From positions 124,001 to 188,000 of the forward strand of contig JAPLCC010000011.1 in NCBI GenBank assembly GCA_026392415.1: a stretch of DNA of 64,000 nt, written 5' to 3'. The notes beneath the pieces were generated by a model, which ran no database searches, was not told where the DNA came from, and saw only the letters and a list, made by a program, of their open reading frames with translations. Within the stretch, counting starts at the first letter, position 1, and the number at the start of each line of letters is the position of its first letter. This document shows positions 9,658-19,912 of this stretch, piece by piece. Made by a program: the position numbers and the translations under genes. The stretch is from Propionibacteriales bacterium (GTDB lineage: Bacteria > Actinomycetota > Actinomycetes > Propionibacteriales > Nocardioidaceae).

Positions 9658-11748
9658 CTAGATGTCGAGGAATCGGACGTCCTTGGCATTGCGCTGGATG
9701 AAGGACCGCCGTTGTTCGACGTCCTCCCCCATCAGGATCGAGAAGATCTCGTCGGCCTGCGCGGCGTCGTCGAGCGTCACCTGCAGCATCAGTCGCTGGT
9801 CGGGGTCCATCGTGGTCTCCCACAGCTCCTTGGCGTTCATCTCCCCGAGACCCTTGTAGCGCTGGACCGGGTTCTCCTTGGGGAGCTTCTTGCCCTTGCT
9901 GAGGCCATCGGCCATCAACGTGTCGCGCTCGTGGTCGGAGTAGACGAACTCGTGCTCGGCCGGCTTGTTCCAGCGCAAACGGTAGAGCGGCGGCTGGGCC
10001 ATGTAGACGTAGCCGTGCTCGATGAGCGGCTTCATGAAGCGGAACAGCAGCGTCAGCAGCAACGTGTTGATGTGGTGGCCGTCGACATCGGCGTCGGCCA
10101 TCAGCACCACCTTGTGGTAGCGCAGCTTGTCCTCGTTGAACTCCTCGTGGATGCCGGTGCCGAGCGCGGAGATGATCGAGAGCACCTCGGTGTTGGCGAG
10201 CACCTTGTCGATGCGGGCCTTCTCGACGTTCAGGATCTTTCCGCGGATCGGGAGGATCGCCTGGATGCGCGGGTCGCGGCCCTGACGGGCCGAGCCACCG
10301 GCCGAGTCACCCTCGACGATGAAGACCTCGCACTCCTCGGGGTTCGTCGACTGGCAGTCCGACAGCTTGCCCGGCAGGCTGCCGCCGCCGAGGAGTCCCT
10401 TGCGGCCGCGGGCCAGGTCGCGCGCCTTGCGAGCCGCGATCCGGGCGGTCGCCGCAGCCTGCGCCTTGCGGATGATGTCCTTGCCCTCGCTGGGGTTCTG
10501 CTCCAGCCAGGCACCGAACCGGTCGTTCACGATCGACTGCACGAAGCCCTTGGCCTCGGTGTTGCCCAGCTTGGCCTTCGTCTGGCCCTCGAACTGGGGC
10601 TCGGAGATCTTGAGGCTGATGATCGCGGTCAGGCCCTCGCGGATGTCATCACCGGTGAGGCGGTCTTCCTTCTTCTTGATCATGCCCCACTCCTCGCCCC
10701 ACCTGTTGATGAGCGAGGTGAGCGCCGAGCGGAAGCCCTCTTCGTGGGTGCCACCCTCAGGGGTGTTGATCGTGTTGGCGAAGGTGTGGACCGACTCGTT
10801 GTACGACGTGGTCTGCCACTGCATCGCGAGCTCGAGGCTCATCGGGTTGTTGGCGTCGACCGCGGTCTCGGCGTCGAAGTCGATGATCGCCCCGACCGTC
10901 TGCTTGCGACGGTTGAGGAAGTCGACGTAGTCGGCCAGGCCGCGCTCGTACTGGAAGACCTGCTCCAGCGCCTTGTGGCCGTCGACCTCGGTCGCGTGGA
11001 TCTCGGTGGCCGCAGCGGCGACCCCCTCGACCTCGACCGTGCCGTCCTCGACGGCGTCGGCCAGCTCCTCGGCCTTGGGCCGGGCGTCGACCAGGACGAT
11101 CTTCAGGCCCTTGTTGAGGAACGCCATCTCGCGAAAGCGCGTGGAGATCGTCTCGAGGCTGTAGTCGGTGGTCTCGAAGATGTCGGGCGAGGCCCACCAG
11201 GTGACCGTGGTGCCTGTGCCTTCGCCGTCCTCGAGGGGACGGACCTGGCGCAGCGGGTAGTCCGGCACGCCGAGGGAGAACTCCTGCTCCCAGAGGTAGC
11301 CGCGGTTCTTCACCTGCAGGTGCAGGTGCGTCGACAGCGCGTTGACGACCGAGGAACCCACACCGTGCAGACCACCGGAGACCTTGTAGCCACCGCCACC
11401 GAACTTGCCACCCGCATGCAGGACGGTCAGCGCCAGCGTCGCGGCCGGCAGCTCCTGTCCGGGCGCGGTGTCGGTCGGGATGCCACGACCGTTGTCGATC
11501 ACGCTGATCGAGCCGTCGGGGTTGAGCGTGATGTTGATCGTGTCGCAGTAGCCGGCGAGAGCCTCGTCGACCGCGTTGTCCACGATCTCCCAGATCAGGT
11601 GGTGCAGGCCGCGCTCACCGGTCGACCCGATGTACATGCCGGGGCGCTTGCGGACTGCTTCGAGCCCTTCCAGCACCTGGATCGCCGAGGCGTCGTACTC
11701 GTTCTGCTCGGGGGAAACCGCAGACATGGGCTGGTCGTCGTTCGACAC
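9658..11748 (-). CDS. gyrB: DNA gyrase subunit B
   Basis: The ATPase subunit of gyrase, 696 residues from a GTG start at 11748 (product beginning [14 protein letters not shown]), chosen because AGAGG lies six bases upstream and the length fits actinobacterial GyrB. The frame is open further upstream but that extension has no family character. GHKL ATPase motifs are visible ([35 protein letters not shown]), then the TOPRIM motif [12 protein letters not shown], the [14 protein letters not shown] segment and [11 protein letters not shown]. It introduces negative supercoils together with GyrA. A second ATG inside (11727) is a weaker start candidate. It is separated by about 270 bp from dciA and probably has its own promoter. 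Confidence 0.98.
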   Translation of the reverse strand: MSNDDQPMSAVSPEQNEYDASAIQVLEGLEAVRKRPGMYIGSTGERGLHHLIWEIVDNAVDEALAGYCDTINITLNPDGSISVIDNGRGIPTDTAPGQELPAATLALTVLHAGGKFGGGGYKVSGGLHGVGSSVVNALSTHLHLQVKNRGYLWEQEFSLGVPDYPLRQVRPLEDGEGTGTTVTWWASPDIFETTDYSLETISTRFREMAFLNKGLKIVLVDARPKAEELADAVEDGTVEVEGVAAAATEIHATEVDGHKALEQVFQYERGLADYVDFLNRRKQTVGAIIDFDAETAVDANNPMSLELAMQWQTTSYNESVHTFANTINTPEGGTHEEGFRSALTSLINRWGEEWGMIKKKEDRLTGDDIREGLTAIISLKISEPQFEGQTKAKLGNTEAKGFVQSIVNDRFGAWLEQNPSEGKDIIRKAQAAATARIAARKARDLARGRKGLLGGGSLPGKLSDCQSTNPEECEVFIVEGDSAGGSARQGRDPRIQAILPIRGKILNVEKARIDKVLANTEVLSIISALGTGIHEEFNEDKLRYHKVVLMADADVDGHHINTLLLTLLFRFMKPLIEHGYVYMAQPPLYRLRWNKPAEHEFVYSDHERDTLMADGLSKGKKLPKENPVQRYKGLGEMNAKELWETTMDPDQRLMLQVTLDDAAQADEIFSILMGEDVEQRRSFIQRNAKDVRFLDI

Positions 11749-12021
11749 GCAGGACCTCTTCTTGCTGGACCTCAATCCCGCCATGCCGGAGGCATGGCGA
11801 AGGCCGAGTCGTGCGCACAGGTGACGCGTTCCCGGCCAGACGTCCATATTAGCCTGCTGAGGGCCCCAGAACACGTTCTGTGCCCAGCGGATGGGGGGAT
11901 CCTTGTGGAAAACGGGCCGTGAGCGGCTCGTTACGCCGGTTTGGAGGGCCTGCGAGGGGGTCCGCTGTGCCCCCGTACGTCCGGGCGGCCGTTTCGGGCC
12001 GCAGATCGGCACCTGCCCCGA

Positions 12022-12636
12022 TCAGCCGTAGGTGTCGCGCGGACCTCGACCGTCGCGGACCCCGCGCCGGCCGTGCTTCCACGTCGGCGCGAGCGGGCCG
12101 AGCACCTCCACGACGGTCACGGTGCCGGTGCCGAGCTCCTCGTTGAGGCGTCGTACGACGGTGGTCGCGAGCAGCTTCAGCTGGGTGGCCCAGGCCGTCG
12201 AATCGGTGCGGACGACCAGGACGCCGTCGACCAGGGACTCCGGTGTGGAGTGCGCCCCGATCTCCTCGCCGACGATCTCGGTCCAGCGGCCGAAGACACC
12301 ACGCACCTGCAGGTCGAGCGCCCAGCCGCGGTCGTTGACCAGCTTGCCGACCTCGCCGCCGAGGCCCTGCGGGTCGCGACCGTCGGGATGGGCGCCGCTC
12401 AGCTGGGCGTCACCGCGCCGGGCCCACGACCCGGGGCGGGCCGTGCCGTTCGCGGAGAGCCGACCGTCCGGAATCCTGCGGCGGCGGGCGGGCGTCGTGC
12501 TCGCGCCGGCCTGGCCGAGGGTCTGCGCGCGGGCCAGGTCGAGGCCGTCGGCCTGGTGCTCGATCCCGGGCCCGGGCTCGTCGGCGTCGGTGCCCTCGGT
12601 GTCGTCGGTGCCCTCGGTGTCGTCGGGATCAGTCAC
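12022..12636 (-). CDS. dciA: DciA-type replicative helicase loader (DUF721)
   Basis: A 204-residue protein with a disordered acidic N-terminus ([19 protein letters not shown]) and a C-terminal DUF721 domain (about 95-195), recognised by the strand [16 protein letters not shown] followed by [24 protein letters not shown]721 proteins are DciA, the loader/partner of the DnaB helicase in bacteria lacking DnaC. The GTG start at 12636 overlaps the recF stop by eight bases and has GAGG upstream. Its position between recF and gyrB is standard for actinobacteria. Naming rests on family membership and context. Confidence 0.88.
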   Translation of the reverse strand: MTDPDDTEGTDDTEGTDADEPGPGIEHQADGLDLARAQTLGQAGASTTPARRRRIPDGRLSANGTARPGSWARRGDAQLSGAHPDGRDPQGLGGEVGKLVNDRGWALDLQVRGVFGRWTEIVGEEIGAHSTPESLVDGVLVVRTDSTAWATQLKLLATTVVRRLNEELGTGTVTVVEVLGPLAPTWKHGRRGVRDGRGPRDTYG

Positions 12637-13750
12637 GGGTGACCTCACCGCCAGCGACGTGGAAGGTGGCGCCACTCAGCTGCGTCGGCACGTCGGCAGC
12701 GACCGCCGCGGTCACCAGCACCTGCTCGGCACCGGCGACCAGTTCGGCCAGCTGGGTACGCCGCTCGACGTCGAGCTCGGCGAAGACGTCGTCGAGGATC
12801 AGGATCGGGTCGTCTCCGTCGGCGCGCAGCTGGTCGTAGGACGCCAGCCGCAGCGCGAGCGCGAAGGACCAGGATTCGCCGAGGCTGGCGTAGCCACGCA
12901 CGGGGAGACGCTGCTCGTCGCCGGGCCCGAGCGTCAGCACGATGTCGTCGCGGTGCGGGCCGACCAGGGTGACTCCTCGACCGATCTCGTCGCGCTGGCG
13001 GCGTTCGAGCTCGGCGCGGAAGCTGTCGGCGTCCGCGGACGGGATGCTGGTCTGGTACTCCAGGCGGGCATCGTCACGGGAGGCGCCGCGCGCCACGGCT
13101 TCGTACGCCTTCCCGAGGTACGGCGCGAGGTCGGTCGCCAGCGCGATCCGGCTCTGCAGCAGCTCGGTGCCGGTTGCGACGAGGTGGTCGTCCCACACCG
13201 CCAGCGTCGCGAGTGCGCTGTCGCGACTGGCTCCGCGGGCGGCGTACATCGTCTTGAGGAGGGTGTTGCGCTGACGCAGCACCCGCTCGTAGTCCGACAG
13301 CACACCGGCCATGCGGGGCGTGCGCAACACGATCAGGTCGTCGAGGAACCGGCGCCGCTGGCTCGGGTCGCCCTTCACCAGCGCGAGATCCTCGGGACTG
13401 AAGACGACCGTGCGGACGATGCCGGCCAGGTCGCGGGCGCGCGACAGCGGTGACCGGTTGATGCGGGCTCGGTTGGCCCGACCCGGGTTGAGCTCGACCT
13501 CGAGGATCGCGGTGCGGCCCTCCCGAACGACCGCGGCACGGATCACTGCCTGGGCGGTGCCCGCGCGGATCAGCGGGGCGTCCGTGGCGACCCGGTGCGA
13601 GGAGAGTCGCGACAGATAGTCGATCGCCTCGACCAGATTCGTCTTTCCCTGGCCGTTGCGGCCGACGAATGCCGTGACTCCTGGTTCGAGCACCACATCG
13701 ATGTCGGCGTACGAACGGAAGTCGTGGAGGCTGAGGTGCGCGACGTGCAT
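12629..13750 (-). CDS. recF: DNA replication and repair protein RecF
   Basis: A 373-residue SMC-like ATPase that helps load RecA at gaps. It starts with [17 protein letters not shown], has the Walker [14 protein letters not shown] near residue 35, a signature-like [16 protein letters not shown] and the Walker [15 protein letters not shown]. The ATG at 13750 was chosen because a perfect GAGGAGG lies just upstream; the open frame extends further but has no homology character. It overlaps dciA and is separated from gnd by the two plus-strand genes at 13812-14703, an interruption of the usual dnaN-gnd-recF order. Confidence 0.97.
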   Translation of the reverse strand: MHVAHLSLHDFRSYADIDVVLEPGVTAFVGRNGQGKTNLVEAIDYLSRLSSHRVATDAPLIRAGTAQAVIRAAVVREGRTAILEVELNPGRANRARINRSPLSRARDLAGIVRTVVFSPEDLALVKGDPSQRRRFLDDLIVLRTPRMAGVLSDYERVLRQRNTLLKTMYAARGASRDSALATLAVWDDHLVATGTELLQSRIALATDLAPYLGKAYEAVARGASRDDARLEYQTSIPSADADSFRAELERRQRDEIGRGVTLVGPHRDDIVLTLGPGDEQRLPVRGYASLGESWSFALALRLASYDQLRADGDDPILILDDVFAELDVERRTQLAELVAGAEQVLVTAAVAADVPTQLSGATFHVAGGEVTRD

Positions 13751-13811
13751 GCGCACCTCCTCAGGGCTGCGATGGGTTTCGGTCGGGTCGCAACAGCCTA
13801 GGCTGCTGCAC

Positions 13812-14288
13812 ATGTCGCAACCACCGAACCCGCCCTACGGCGATCCCAACCAGCCCTACGGCGGCGCCAACCAGCCTCCCCTGCCCCCGCAGGGCTACGG
13901 CCAGCCCGCCTATGCCCCCGCTCCCGGCGGCCCCTTCTTCATCTCGGTCCTGGGCCAGGAACAGGGACCGATCGACTACGGGTCCCTGGCCCAGATGGCC
14001 GTGAGCGGCCAGCTCAAGCCGGACACCCCGGTCCGCACCCACGAGAGTCCGAACTGGTTCTCGGCCAAGGACGTCCCCGGCCTGTACTCCGACAAGGAGT
14101 GGCTGACGACGCTGCTGCTGTCGATCATCGTCGGCGGCCTCGGCGTCGACCGCTTCTACCTCGGCCAGACCGGGCTCGGCATCGCGAAGCTGCTCACCTG
14201 CGGTGGCTGCGGTGTCTGGTCGATCATCGACATCATCCTGATCGCGATGCGCAAGCTCCCCGACGCCCAGGGCCGTCCGCTCCGTTGA
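13812..14288 (+). CDS. GYF_2 and TM2 domain membrane protein
   Basis: A 158-residue protein. It begins with a Pro/Gly/Tyr/Gln-rich disordered stretch (about 40 residues, [11 protein letters not shown] type), then a GYF_2-like domain ([20 protein letters not shown] through [14 protein letters not shown]), and ends with a TM2 domain: two helices around the polar turn [31 protein letters not shown]2 proteins are common small membrane proteins of unknown role. ATG 13812 is preceded by TAGGCT at 13799-13804 with seven bases between and no Shine-Dalgarno, suggesting a leaderless mRNA. It is divergent from recF, and the promoters overlap. Confidence 0.88.
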   Translation: MSQPPNPPYGDPNQPYGGANQPPLPPQGYGQPAYAPAPGGPFFISVLGQEQGPIDYGSLAQMAVSGQLKPDTPVRTHESPNWFSAKDVPGLYSDKEWLTTLLLSIIVGGLGVDRFYLGQTGLGIAKLLTCGGCGVWSIIDIILIAMRKLPDAQGRPLR

Positions 14289-14292
14289 GCTG

Positions 14293-14703
14293 ATGCCCAA
14301 CCTTCTCGATCGCACGACCCCACGGGTTGCGGCCAGCGAACTGGTCGCGGCCGGTGGGGTCGTTGCGATCGGCGCGGCATTCCTGTTGTCGCCCGACCAC
14401 ATCGAGGACGGACCGGTCCTCTGCCCGTTCCGACGGCTCACCGGACTGCCCTGCCCCGGTTGTGGTCTCACCCGTTCGTGGGTCTATGCCGCCCACGGCT
14501 GGTGGCGCGAGTCGTTGTCCTCGCACCCGTTCGGGCTCTTCCTGGTCGTCGCCGTCGGCGCGTTGGCGACCATGGTCCTCGCCGCGCGCTGGCGCCGTCG
14601 TCCCGCGCCCGACCTCAACGCACTGGCCCGACGACCACTGGTGCTCGGCGTCGGCGCCGCCTGGCTGACCTTCGCCGTCGTACGACTGGCGATGTGCCTG
14701 TAG
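14293..14703 (+). CDS. DUF2752 family membrane protein
   Basis: A 136-residue protein with three hydrophobic segments. Between the first two lies the family signature CPFRRLTGLPCPGCGLTRS, with Cys pairs that could bind metal or form a disulphide. It starts four bases after the TM2 protein stop, so the two form a small operon. DUF2752 proteins often accompany TM2 or membrane-trafficking-like small proteins; the role is unknown. It converges on gnd with only ten bases between stop codons. Confidence 0.88.
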   Translation: MPNLLDRTTPRVAASELVAAGGVVAIGAAFLLSPDHIEDGPVLCPFRRLTGLPCPGCGLTRSWVYAAHGWWRESLSSHPFGLFLVVAVGALATMVLAARWRRRPAPDLNALARRPLVLGVGAAWLTFAVVRLAMCL

Positions 14704-14713
14704 GCGCCTGTCG

Positions 14714-15595
14714 TCAGTCCTTCTTGATGGCGTGCCCACCGAAGCCGGCACGCATCGCGGAGATCGCCTTCATCGCGTGGTCCTCCTCCTGGCGGGAGAC
14801 GAACCGGGCGAAGAGCGAAGCCGAGATCGCCGGCATCGGTACGGCGTTCTCGATCGCCGCCTCGACGGTCCACCGGCCCTCGCCGGAGTCATCGGCGTAG
14901 CCGCGGATGCCGTCGAGGTGTTCGTCGGCACGCAGCTGGTCGACCAGCAGGTCCAGCAGCCACGAACGGACGACGGTGCCCGTGCGCCAGGAGGCGAAGA
15001 TCTCGGGCACGTTCTCGACGATGTCGACCTTGTCGAGCAGCTCCCAGCCCTCGGCATAGGCCTGCATCATGGCGTACTCGATGCCGTTGTGAACCATCTT
15101 GGCGAAGTGACCAGCGCCGGGCGTGGGACCGCAGTGGACCAGCCCGTCCTCGGTGTCGGCGGGCTTCAACGCCTCGAATGCCGGCATCACCTTCGCGACG
15201 TCCTCGACCGATCCGCCGTACATCAGGGCGTAGCCGTTCTGCAGGCCCCAGACGCCGCCGGAGGTGCCACAGTCGACGAACCCGATGCCGTTCTCGGCCA
15301 GCGAGGCGGCGTTGATGGCGTCGTCGGTGTACTTCGAGTTGCCACCGTCGACGACCACGTCGCCGGCGCTGAGGAGCGCCTTGAGCTCGGCGATCGTCGA
15401 GCGCGTCGGGTCACCGGCGGGCACCATCACCCACACGACCTTCGGCGTGGGCAACGCCTCGACCAGCGCGGCCAGGCTGTCGACGTCGGCCAGCTCCGGG
15501 TTGCGGTCGTAGCCGACCACCGTGTGTCCGGCATTGCGCAGGCGGGTGCGCATGTTGCCACCCATCTTGCCGAGTCCGACCAGTCCGATGTCCAA
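14714..15595 (-). CDS. gnd: 6-phosphogluconate dehydrogenase, decarboxylating (short form)
   Basis: A 293-residue protein of the short, NAD-preferring 6-phosphogluconate dehydrogenase branch. The Rossmann motif GLVGLGKMGGNM is at the N-terminus, the substrate loop GTSGGVWGLQNGYALM around residue 110-130, and the catalytic His/Lys/Asn region HFAKMVHNGIEYAMMQ near 180. It oxidises 6-phosphogluconate to ribulose 5-phosphate in the pentose phosphate pathway. Its place between dnaN and recF is conserved in many actinobacteria, although no functional link is known. The cofactor preference is inferred from the short form. Confidence 0.95.
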   Translation of the reverse strand: MDIGLVGLGKMGGNMRTRLRNAGHTVVGYDRNPELADVDSLAALVEALPTPKVVWVMVPAGDPTRSTIAELKALLSAGDVVVDGGNSKYTDDAINAASLAENGIGFVDCGTSGGVWGLQNGYALMYGGSVEDVAKVMPAFEALKPADTEDGLVHCGPTPGAGHFAKMVHNGIEYAMMQAYAEGWELLDKVDIVENVPEIFASWRTGTVVRSWLLDLLVDQLRADEHLDGIRGYADDSGEGRWTVEAAIENAVPMPAISASLFARFVSRQEEDHAMKAISAMRAGFGGHAIKKD

Positions 15596-15623
15596 GGCTT
15601 CCTCCAGGGTGGCGACGGGTGGG

Positions 15624-16769
15624 TCAGCTCAGCAGGCGACGCGGCATCAGCAGGTAACGGAACGAGCCACCGTCGGTCGGCGCGGCTTCGTCGCCGGTGC
15701 CGCTGATGACGACCGGCTTCGAGGCCTGCGTGAAGGCGAGCTCCACGACCGGCTCGTCGATCGCGCCGAGTCCGTCGAGCAGGAACGCGGGATTGAAGCC
15801 GGTGACCAGGTCCTCGCCGTCGATCTGCGCAGGCACCGACTCGGAGGCCTGGGCGTCGTCGCCCGAGCCGGCGTCCAGGACCAGCGCACCGTCACGGAAG
15901 CTGAGCTGGACGGCGGTGTTGCGGTCGGCGACCAGCGAGACGCGCTTGACCGACTCGATGAGCTCGGCGCGGTCGATCTTCGCGACCGTGAGCTTCTCGC
16001 TCGGGAACAGGCTGCGGACCTTGGGGAACTCGCCGTCGAGCAGTCGGGTCGTCGTACGACGCACGCCACCGGGGCCGGTGCCCTCGAAGCCGATGATGCC
16101 GTCGCCGGCACCTGACGCGGAAAGGGCAATGGTGACCTCGGGGCCGGCGGTCAGGGACTTGGCGGTGTCGCCGAGGACCTTCGCCGGGACCAGCGCGGCC
16201 ATCGTGACGTCGGGCGTGCCGGGGTTCCAGGTCAGCTCGCGCTGCGAGAGCCGGAAGCGGTCGGTCGCGAGGAGGGCGATGGTGTCGCCCTCGATCTCGA
16301 GACGCACACCGGTCAGGACCGGGAGCATGTCGTCGCGACCAGCGGCGGTGACGGCCTGGGCGACGGCGTGGGCGAAGGCTTCGCTTGGCACGGTGCCGGT
16401 CGCTGACGGCATGTCGGGGATCGACGGGTAGTCCTCGACCGGCATCGTCTGCAGGGAGAACCGCGAGGAACCACAGGTGAGTGCGACCCGGGTGCCGTCG
16501 AGGGAGATGTCGACCGGCTTGGCCGGCAGGCTGCGGCAGATGTCGGCGAGCAGTCGGCCGCTGACCAGCGCCTTGCCCTCGTCGGAGACCTCGGCGGCGA
16601 GAGTTGCTCGAGCGGACGTCTCGTAGTCGAACGTCGAGAGGATCAGGCCCTCGTCGCTGGCCTCGATCAACAGACCGGCAAGGACAGGGGCGCTCGGGCG
16701 CACCGGAAGGCTGCGAGCAGCCCAGGCCACGGCGTCGGCGAGGACGTCACGGTCGACACGGAACTTCAC
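15624..16769 (-). CDS. dnaN: DNA polymerase III beta subunit (sliding clamp)
   Basis: A 381-residue clamp protein with three repeated clamp folds, beginning KFRVDRDVLADAVAWAARSLPVRPSAPVLAGL and ending in the usual YLLMPRRLLS (the last residues shape the peptide-binding pocket). The GTG at 16769 has GAGAGG upstream; the longer upstream frame runs into the origin region and has no family character. It holds the replicative polymerase on DNA. It lies 28 bp before gnd, suggesting co-transcription, and 445 bp from dnaA. Confidence 0.98.
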   Translation of the reverse strand: MKFRVDRDVLADAVAWAARSLPVRPSAPVLAGLLIEASDEGLILSTFDYETSARATLAAEVSDEGKALVSGRLLADICRSLPAKPVDISLDGTRVALTCGSSRFSLQTMPVEDYPSIPDMPSATGTVPSEAFAHAVAQAVTAAGRDDMLPVLTGVRLEIEGDTIALLATDRFRLSQRELTWNPGTPDVTMAALVPAKVLGDTAKSLTAGPEVTIALSASGAGDGIIGFEGTGPGGVRRTTTRLLDGEFPKVRSLFPSEKLTVAKIDRAELIESVKRVSLVADRNTAVQLSFRDGALVLDAGSGDDAQASESVPAQIDGEDLVTGFNPAFLLDGLGAIDEPVVELAFTQASKPVVISGTGDEAAPTDGGSFRYLLMPRRLLS

Positions 16770-17214
16770 GTCGTCGTACCTCTCACAAGTTCGAAGGGTC
16801 CGGGCTCGCCCGCCTGCTGCTGACTGTCGGGGAATGACAGATCCTGCGTCGGGCCCGTGTGGGGTTGCATCCTGCCACGTCCACGAAGGCAGTGGCACCG
16901 GCAACCAGCACTGAGCTGCCCGCCAGTGATGTCTTGAGGTCCTGAGTCCACAGGTCGAGGTCCCGGAGAAGTTCTGCGATTCGAAGTGTTGGAGATCCAG
17001 AGGTAGTAGTCATAGGTGCGGTGGAAACTGTGGATGACCAATGTTTCTGCAGGTCAGGCACCTGATGACCGGTGGATGACGGTTGTGGATGAAATCAGTA
17101 CGAACGTGGTCCTCGTGTGGACGAACGACAAGTCGTGTGGCACCGCCCAGGTGGTTCCACGGAATCCTCCCCGTGTAGTTCGCACCAATTCCACCGGCTT
17201 CTCCACAGGTGTGG
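16770..17214. other. dnaA-dnaN intergenic region, probable oriC
   Basis: A 445-bp gap without a gene. DnaA-box-like 9-mers (consensus TTGTCCACA) are seen at 16944-16952 (GAGTCCACA), 17199-17207 (TTCTCCACA), and on the minus strand at 17029-17037 and 17084-17092 (TCATCCACA) and 17116-17124 (TCGTCCACA). It also holds one copy of the 15-bp motif described at 17043. The dnaA-dnaN gap is the origin in well-studied actinobacteria, so this is the best oriC candidate. The boxes are weaker and fewer than in Streptomyces. An exact AT-rich unwinding site is not obvious. Confidence 0.6.
17043..17057 (+). repeat. Origin-region motif GTTTCYGCAGGTCAG, copy 1
   Basis: Reads GTTTCTGCAGGTCAG. An identical copy lies on the minus strand at 24921-24935; near-identical copies are at 18955-18969 and 55839-55853. 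All are intergenic next to replication or partition genes. No known protein site is recognised. Confidence 0.7.
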
Positions 17215-18783
17215 TCAGCCCTGGCGGGCCTGCATCTTCACCCTGTTGGTGAGTTCGCTGACCTGGTTGAAGACCGCACGACGCTCGCCGAGGAGCTGGT
17301 TGATCTTCCGCTCGGCGTACATCACGGTCGTGTGGTCGCGGTTGCCGAACTGGGCACCGATCTTCGGCAGCGACAAACCGGTGAGCTCGCGACACAGGTA
17401 CATCGCGATCTGCCGGGCCATCACCAGGTGCCGGCCGCGGCTCGGTCCGGTGAGCTCCTCGATCGACAGGCCGAAGTACGCCGCGGTCTGCGCGATGATC
17501 AGCGGCGCGGTGATCTCGGGCTCGCCGCCGTCGGGGATGAGGTCCTTGAGCACGATCTCGGCCAGCGTCATGTCGACGTCCTGGCGGTTGAGGTTCGCGA
17601 AGGCGGTGACCCGGATGAGGGCGCCCTCCAGCTCGCGGATGTTGGTCTGGATCTTGCTGGCGATGAACTCGAGCACGTCGGAGGGCGCGGTGAGGCGGTC
17701 CATCGCCGCCTTCTTGCGCAAGATCGCGATCCGGGTCTCGAGGTCGGGAGCCTGGACGTCGGTGATGAGGCCCCACTCGAACCGGTTGCGGAGACGGTCC
17801 TCCAGCGCCTCGAGCAGCTTCGGCGGCCGGTCGGACGTCAGCACGATCTGCTTGTTCGCGTTGTGCAGCGTGTTGAAGGTGTGGAAGAACTCCTCCTGGG
17901 TCTGGGTCTTGCCCGCCAGGAACTGGATGTCGTCGATCAGGAGCACGTCCACCTCGCGGTACTTCCGCTTGAACCGGTCCTGCCGGTCGTCGCGGATCGC
18001 GTTGATGAACTCGTTGGTGAACTCCTCGCTGGAGACGTAGCGCACCTTGCTGCCGGCATAGATGGTGCGGACGTAGTGACCGATCGCGTGCAGCAGGTGG
18101 GTCTTGCCGAGTCCGGACTCCCCGTAGACCAACAGCGGGTTGTAGCTCTTGCCCGGTGCCTCGCTGACGGCGACGGCGGCCGCGTGCGGGAACCGGTTGG
18201 AGGAGCCGATGACGAACGTCTCGAAGGTGTACTTCGGGTTCAGCCGCGACTCACCGGTGCCGGTGGCTGACGGTCCGGCGGCGTTGGCGGCATTGAGATC
18301 GGGCGGCGTGAACGCAGCCGGGACGTCGTACCCGGGATCGGCGACGGTTGCTGCGGAGTCGTAGGTCGACGTGTCGCTTTGTGTCTTTGTCGACAAGTCG
18401 GCTTGTGGATCGAAGGCCGGCTGTGCGGGCTGGTCGTAGTCGGCGCCCTGCTCGCCGTAGGGGACAGCACCACCCTCGAACGGCACGTCGTGGCGCAAGG
18501 TGCTGTCGACGGTGACGGCCAGCTGGACCTCCTGGCCGAACCGCTCGGTCAGGGCGTCCTCGAGCTGACTGCGCAGGCGACCCTCGAGGCGCTTGCGGGT
18601 GAAGTCGTCCGGGACCGCCACGATCGCGGTCGTGCCGTGCAGGGTGACCGGCCGGCTGGCCTGGAGCCAGGCACGCTGGTGGGCCTGCAACTCGCCGACG
18701 ACCGTGGACCATTCACGCTCGAGACGAGCCGTCGCCGCGTCCTGGTTGGGGTCGTTCTGGGGCTGATCGGGGTTGCCGGTCAC
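17215..18783 (-). CDS. dnaA: Chromosomal replication initiator protein DnaA
   Basis: A 522-residue initiator. Domain I (about 20-100) is followed by a long disordered linker (about 100-185), an AAA+ domain with Walker A GESGLGKTHLL (about 222), Walker B LLIDDIQF and sensor motifs, and domain IV ending with the DNA-recognition signature GNRDHTTVMYAERK. GTG start at 18783 with GAGAGG upstream. It opens oriC and loads DnaB through partner proteins. Part of the linker DNA (18365-18401) resembles a sequence in the parB-acyltransferase gap (see the entry at 24942). Gaps on both sides contain DnaA-box-like sites, as expected for autoregulation. Confidence 0.99.
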   Translation of the reverse strand: MTGNPDQPQNDPNQDAATARLEREWSTVVGELQAHQRAWLQASRPVTLHGTTAIVAVPDDFTRKRLEGRLRSQLEDALTERFGQEVQLAVTVDSTLRHDVPFEGGAVPYGEQGADYDQPAQPAFDPQADLSTKTQSDTSTYDSAATVADPGYDVPAAFTPPDLNAANAAGPSATGTGESRLNPKYTFETFVIGSSNRFPHAAAVAVSEAPGKSYNPLLVYGESGLGKTHLLHAIGHYVRTIYAGSKVRYVSSEEFTNEFINAIRDDRQDRFKRKYREVDVLLIDDIQFLAGKTQTQEEFFHTFNTLHNANKQIVLTSDRPPKLLEALEDRLRNRFEWGLITDVQAPDLETRIAILRKKAAMDRLTAPSDVLEFIASKIQTNIRELEGALIRVTAFANLNRQDVDMTLAEIVLKDLIPDGGEPEITAPLIIAQTAAYFGLSIEELTGPSRGRHLVMARQIAMYLCRELTGLSLPKIGAQFGNRDHTTVMYAERKINQLLGERRAVFNQVSELTNRVKMQARQG

Positions 18784-18954
18784 GCCTCACACCTCTCGCT
18801 GTTCGTTTCTGTCCAGTCCGCCGGCGGGCGGGCCATCAGGTGTCGCTGCCCCGTTCGGGTCTGGCTCCACAAGTTTGTCCACAGGTTGTGAACATTTACA
18901 TCACTGGCGCGGGATACGAAACCGAGACCGTCTCGGAGTGCCGCTTCCAACACT

Positions 18955-18969
18955 GTTTCCGCAGGTCAG
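18955..18969 (+). repeat. Origin-region motif GTTTCYGCAGGTCAG, copy 2
   Basis: Reads GTTTCCGCAGGTCAG, one base different from the copy at 17043. It lies about 170 bp upstream of the dnaA start, 70 bp from the consensus DnaA box at 18875. Confidence 0.7.
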
Positions 18970-19142
18970 CGCCCATGTGCGGAGGGTGATGGTGCTGCGG
19001 GTCACGATGTCGAGCAGCAGTTTCGAGGACCGGCGGGGAAACCCGGATCAGTCGAACCTAATCGCCCACAGGGCTGTGGATCAACCCGCTATCCACAGGT
19101 TTTCACCTCGATCGGTGTCCAGGGCTTCGAGGTGCCGCCGGT

Positions 19143-19172
19143 TTGACCCCAGATTGCGCCTGCGCGTACCGT
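19143..19172 (+). promoter_or_regulatory. Candidate rpmH promoter
   Basis: TTGACC at 19143-19148 and TACCGT at 19167-19172 are separated by 18 bp, a good match to housekeeping actinobacterial -35/-10 elements. It would give an rpmH leader of about 150 nt. Confidence 0.45.
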
Positions 19173-19328
19173 TGATTGGTCAACCGGTGTCGACCGGTGC
19201 CGCATGTCCACGAGGCCCTCAATGCCTCGTGGCTGCGCGGTGCCGGCCGACGGGCCCGGCGTCTCCCGATCGGAGTGCGCCACCAGGTCGCCGGTGACCC
19301 TTCCCGACATTGCACCTGAGAGGTCATC

Positions 19329-19466
19329 GTGAGCAAGCGCACGTACCAGCCGAACAACCGCCGCCGGCACAAGGTCCACGGCTTCCGTCTGCGGATGCGG
19401 ACCCGCGCGGGTCGCGCCATTCTGGCGAACCGTCGCCGAAAGGGCCGTCAGAGCCTGTCCGTCTGA
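19329..19466 (+). CDS. rpmH: 50S ribosomal protein L34
   Basis: A 45-residue, strongly basic ribosomal protein ([18 protein letters not shown] then [20 protein letters not shown]), complete and typical for L34. GTG start at 19329 with AGAGG nine bases upstream (GAGAGGTCATC). It is the first gene of the rpmH-rnpA-yidD-yidC-jag-rsmG-parA-parB series, a highly conserved order in bacteria. Confidence 0.97.
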   Translation: MSKRTYQPNNRRRHKVHGFRLRMRTRAGRAILANRRRKGRQSLSV

Positions 19467-19507
19467 GGACGGCTCGTGTCTGCCCAGCGCAACCCGTGGG
19501 GCTGACC

Positions 19508-19912
19508 GTGCTCACAGCCGGCAACAGGCTCAGTGACCCGGAGGACTTCCGGGCCGCCAGCCGCCGCGGCCGTCGTGCCGGAAGCCGCTCCGTCGTCACC
19601 CACCTGCTGCCCCCCGAGGGCACGCAGGTCGTTGGCGTTCCCGCTGCTCCCGTTATGCCGCGCGTCGGATTCGTCGTGAGCAAGGCGGTCGGCACCGCAG
19701 TGGTGCGCAACCGGGTCAAGCGCCAGTTGCGGCACGCCATGCGGGAACGGATCGGATCCCTCCCGGCGGGCTCGCTCCTCGTGGTGCGGGCCCAGAGCGT
19801 GGCTGCCGCGTCGACGTACCCGGAACTGGTGGCGGACCTCGACCGTTGTCTTCAACGCGTGGTCCCGTCTGGTTCCGCGGCCGGGACTGCGCTCGACGGG
19901 TTGGCACGATGA
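19508..19912 (+). CDS. rnpA: Ribonuclease P protein component
   Basis: A 134-residue basic protein with the RNase P signature [17 protein letters not shown] (RNR motif), which binds the catalytic RNA to mature tRNA 5' ends. GTG 19508 was chosen because its N-terminus, [20 protein letters not shown], begins like other RnpA proteins and GGGG lies seven bases upstream; another GTG at 19496 has no ribosome binding site. The C-terminus overlaps yidD by ATGA. Confidence 0.95.
   Translation: MLTAGNRLSDPEDFRAASRRGRRAGSRSVVTHLLPPEGTQVVGVPAAPVMPRVGFVVSKAVGTAVVRNRVKRQLRHAMRERIGSLPAGSLLVVRAQSVAAASTYPELVADLDRCLQRVVPSGSAAGTALDGLAR

Larger units (their letters stand above)
18784..19328. other. dnaA-rpmH intergenic region
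   Basis: A 545-bp gap between divergent genes. It contains a consensus DnaA box TTGTCCACA at 18875-18883, a second CTATCCACA at 19089-19097 and a reverse one (TGATCCACA) at 19075-19083, plus the 15-bp motif at 18955. The rpmH promoter candidate is at 19143. It is a second origin or dnaA-autoregulation candidate. Apart from these sites I see no gene or long repeat. Confidence 0.6.

Noticed and set aside
16770..19328. CRISPR array or tandem repeat in the origin gaps
   Set aside because: The repeated TCCACA-type 9-mers are irregularly spaced and on both strands, so they are DnaA-box-like, not CRISPR repeats.
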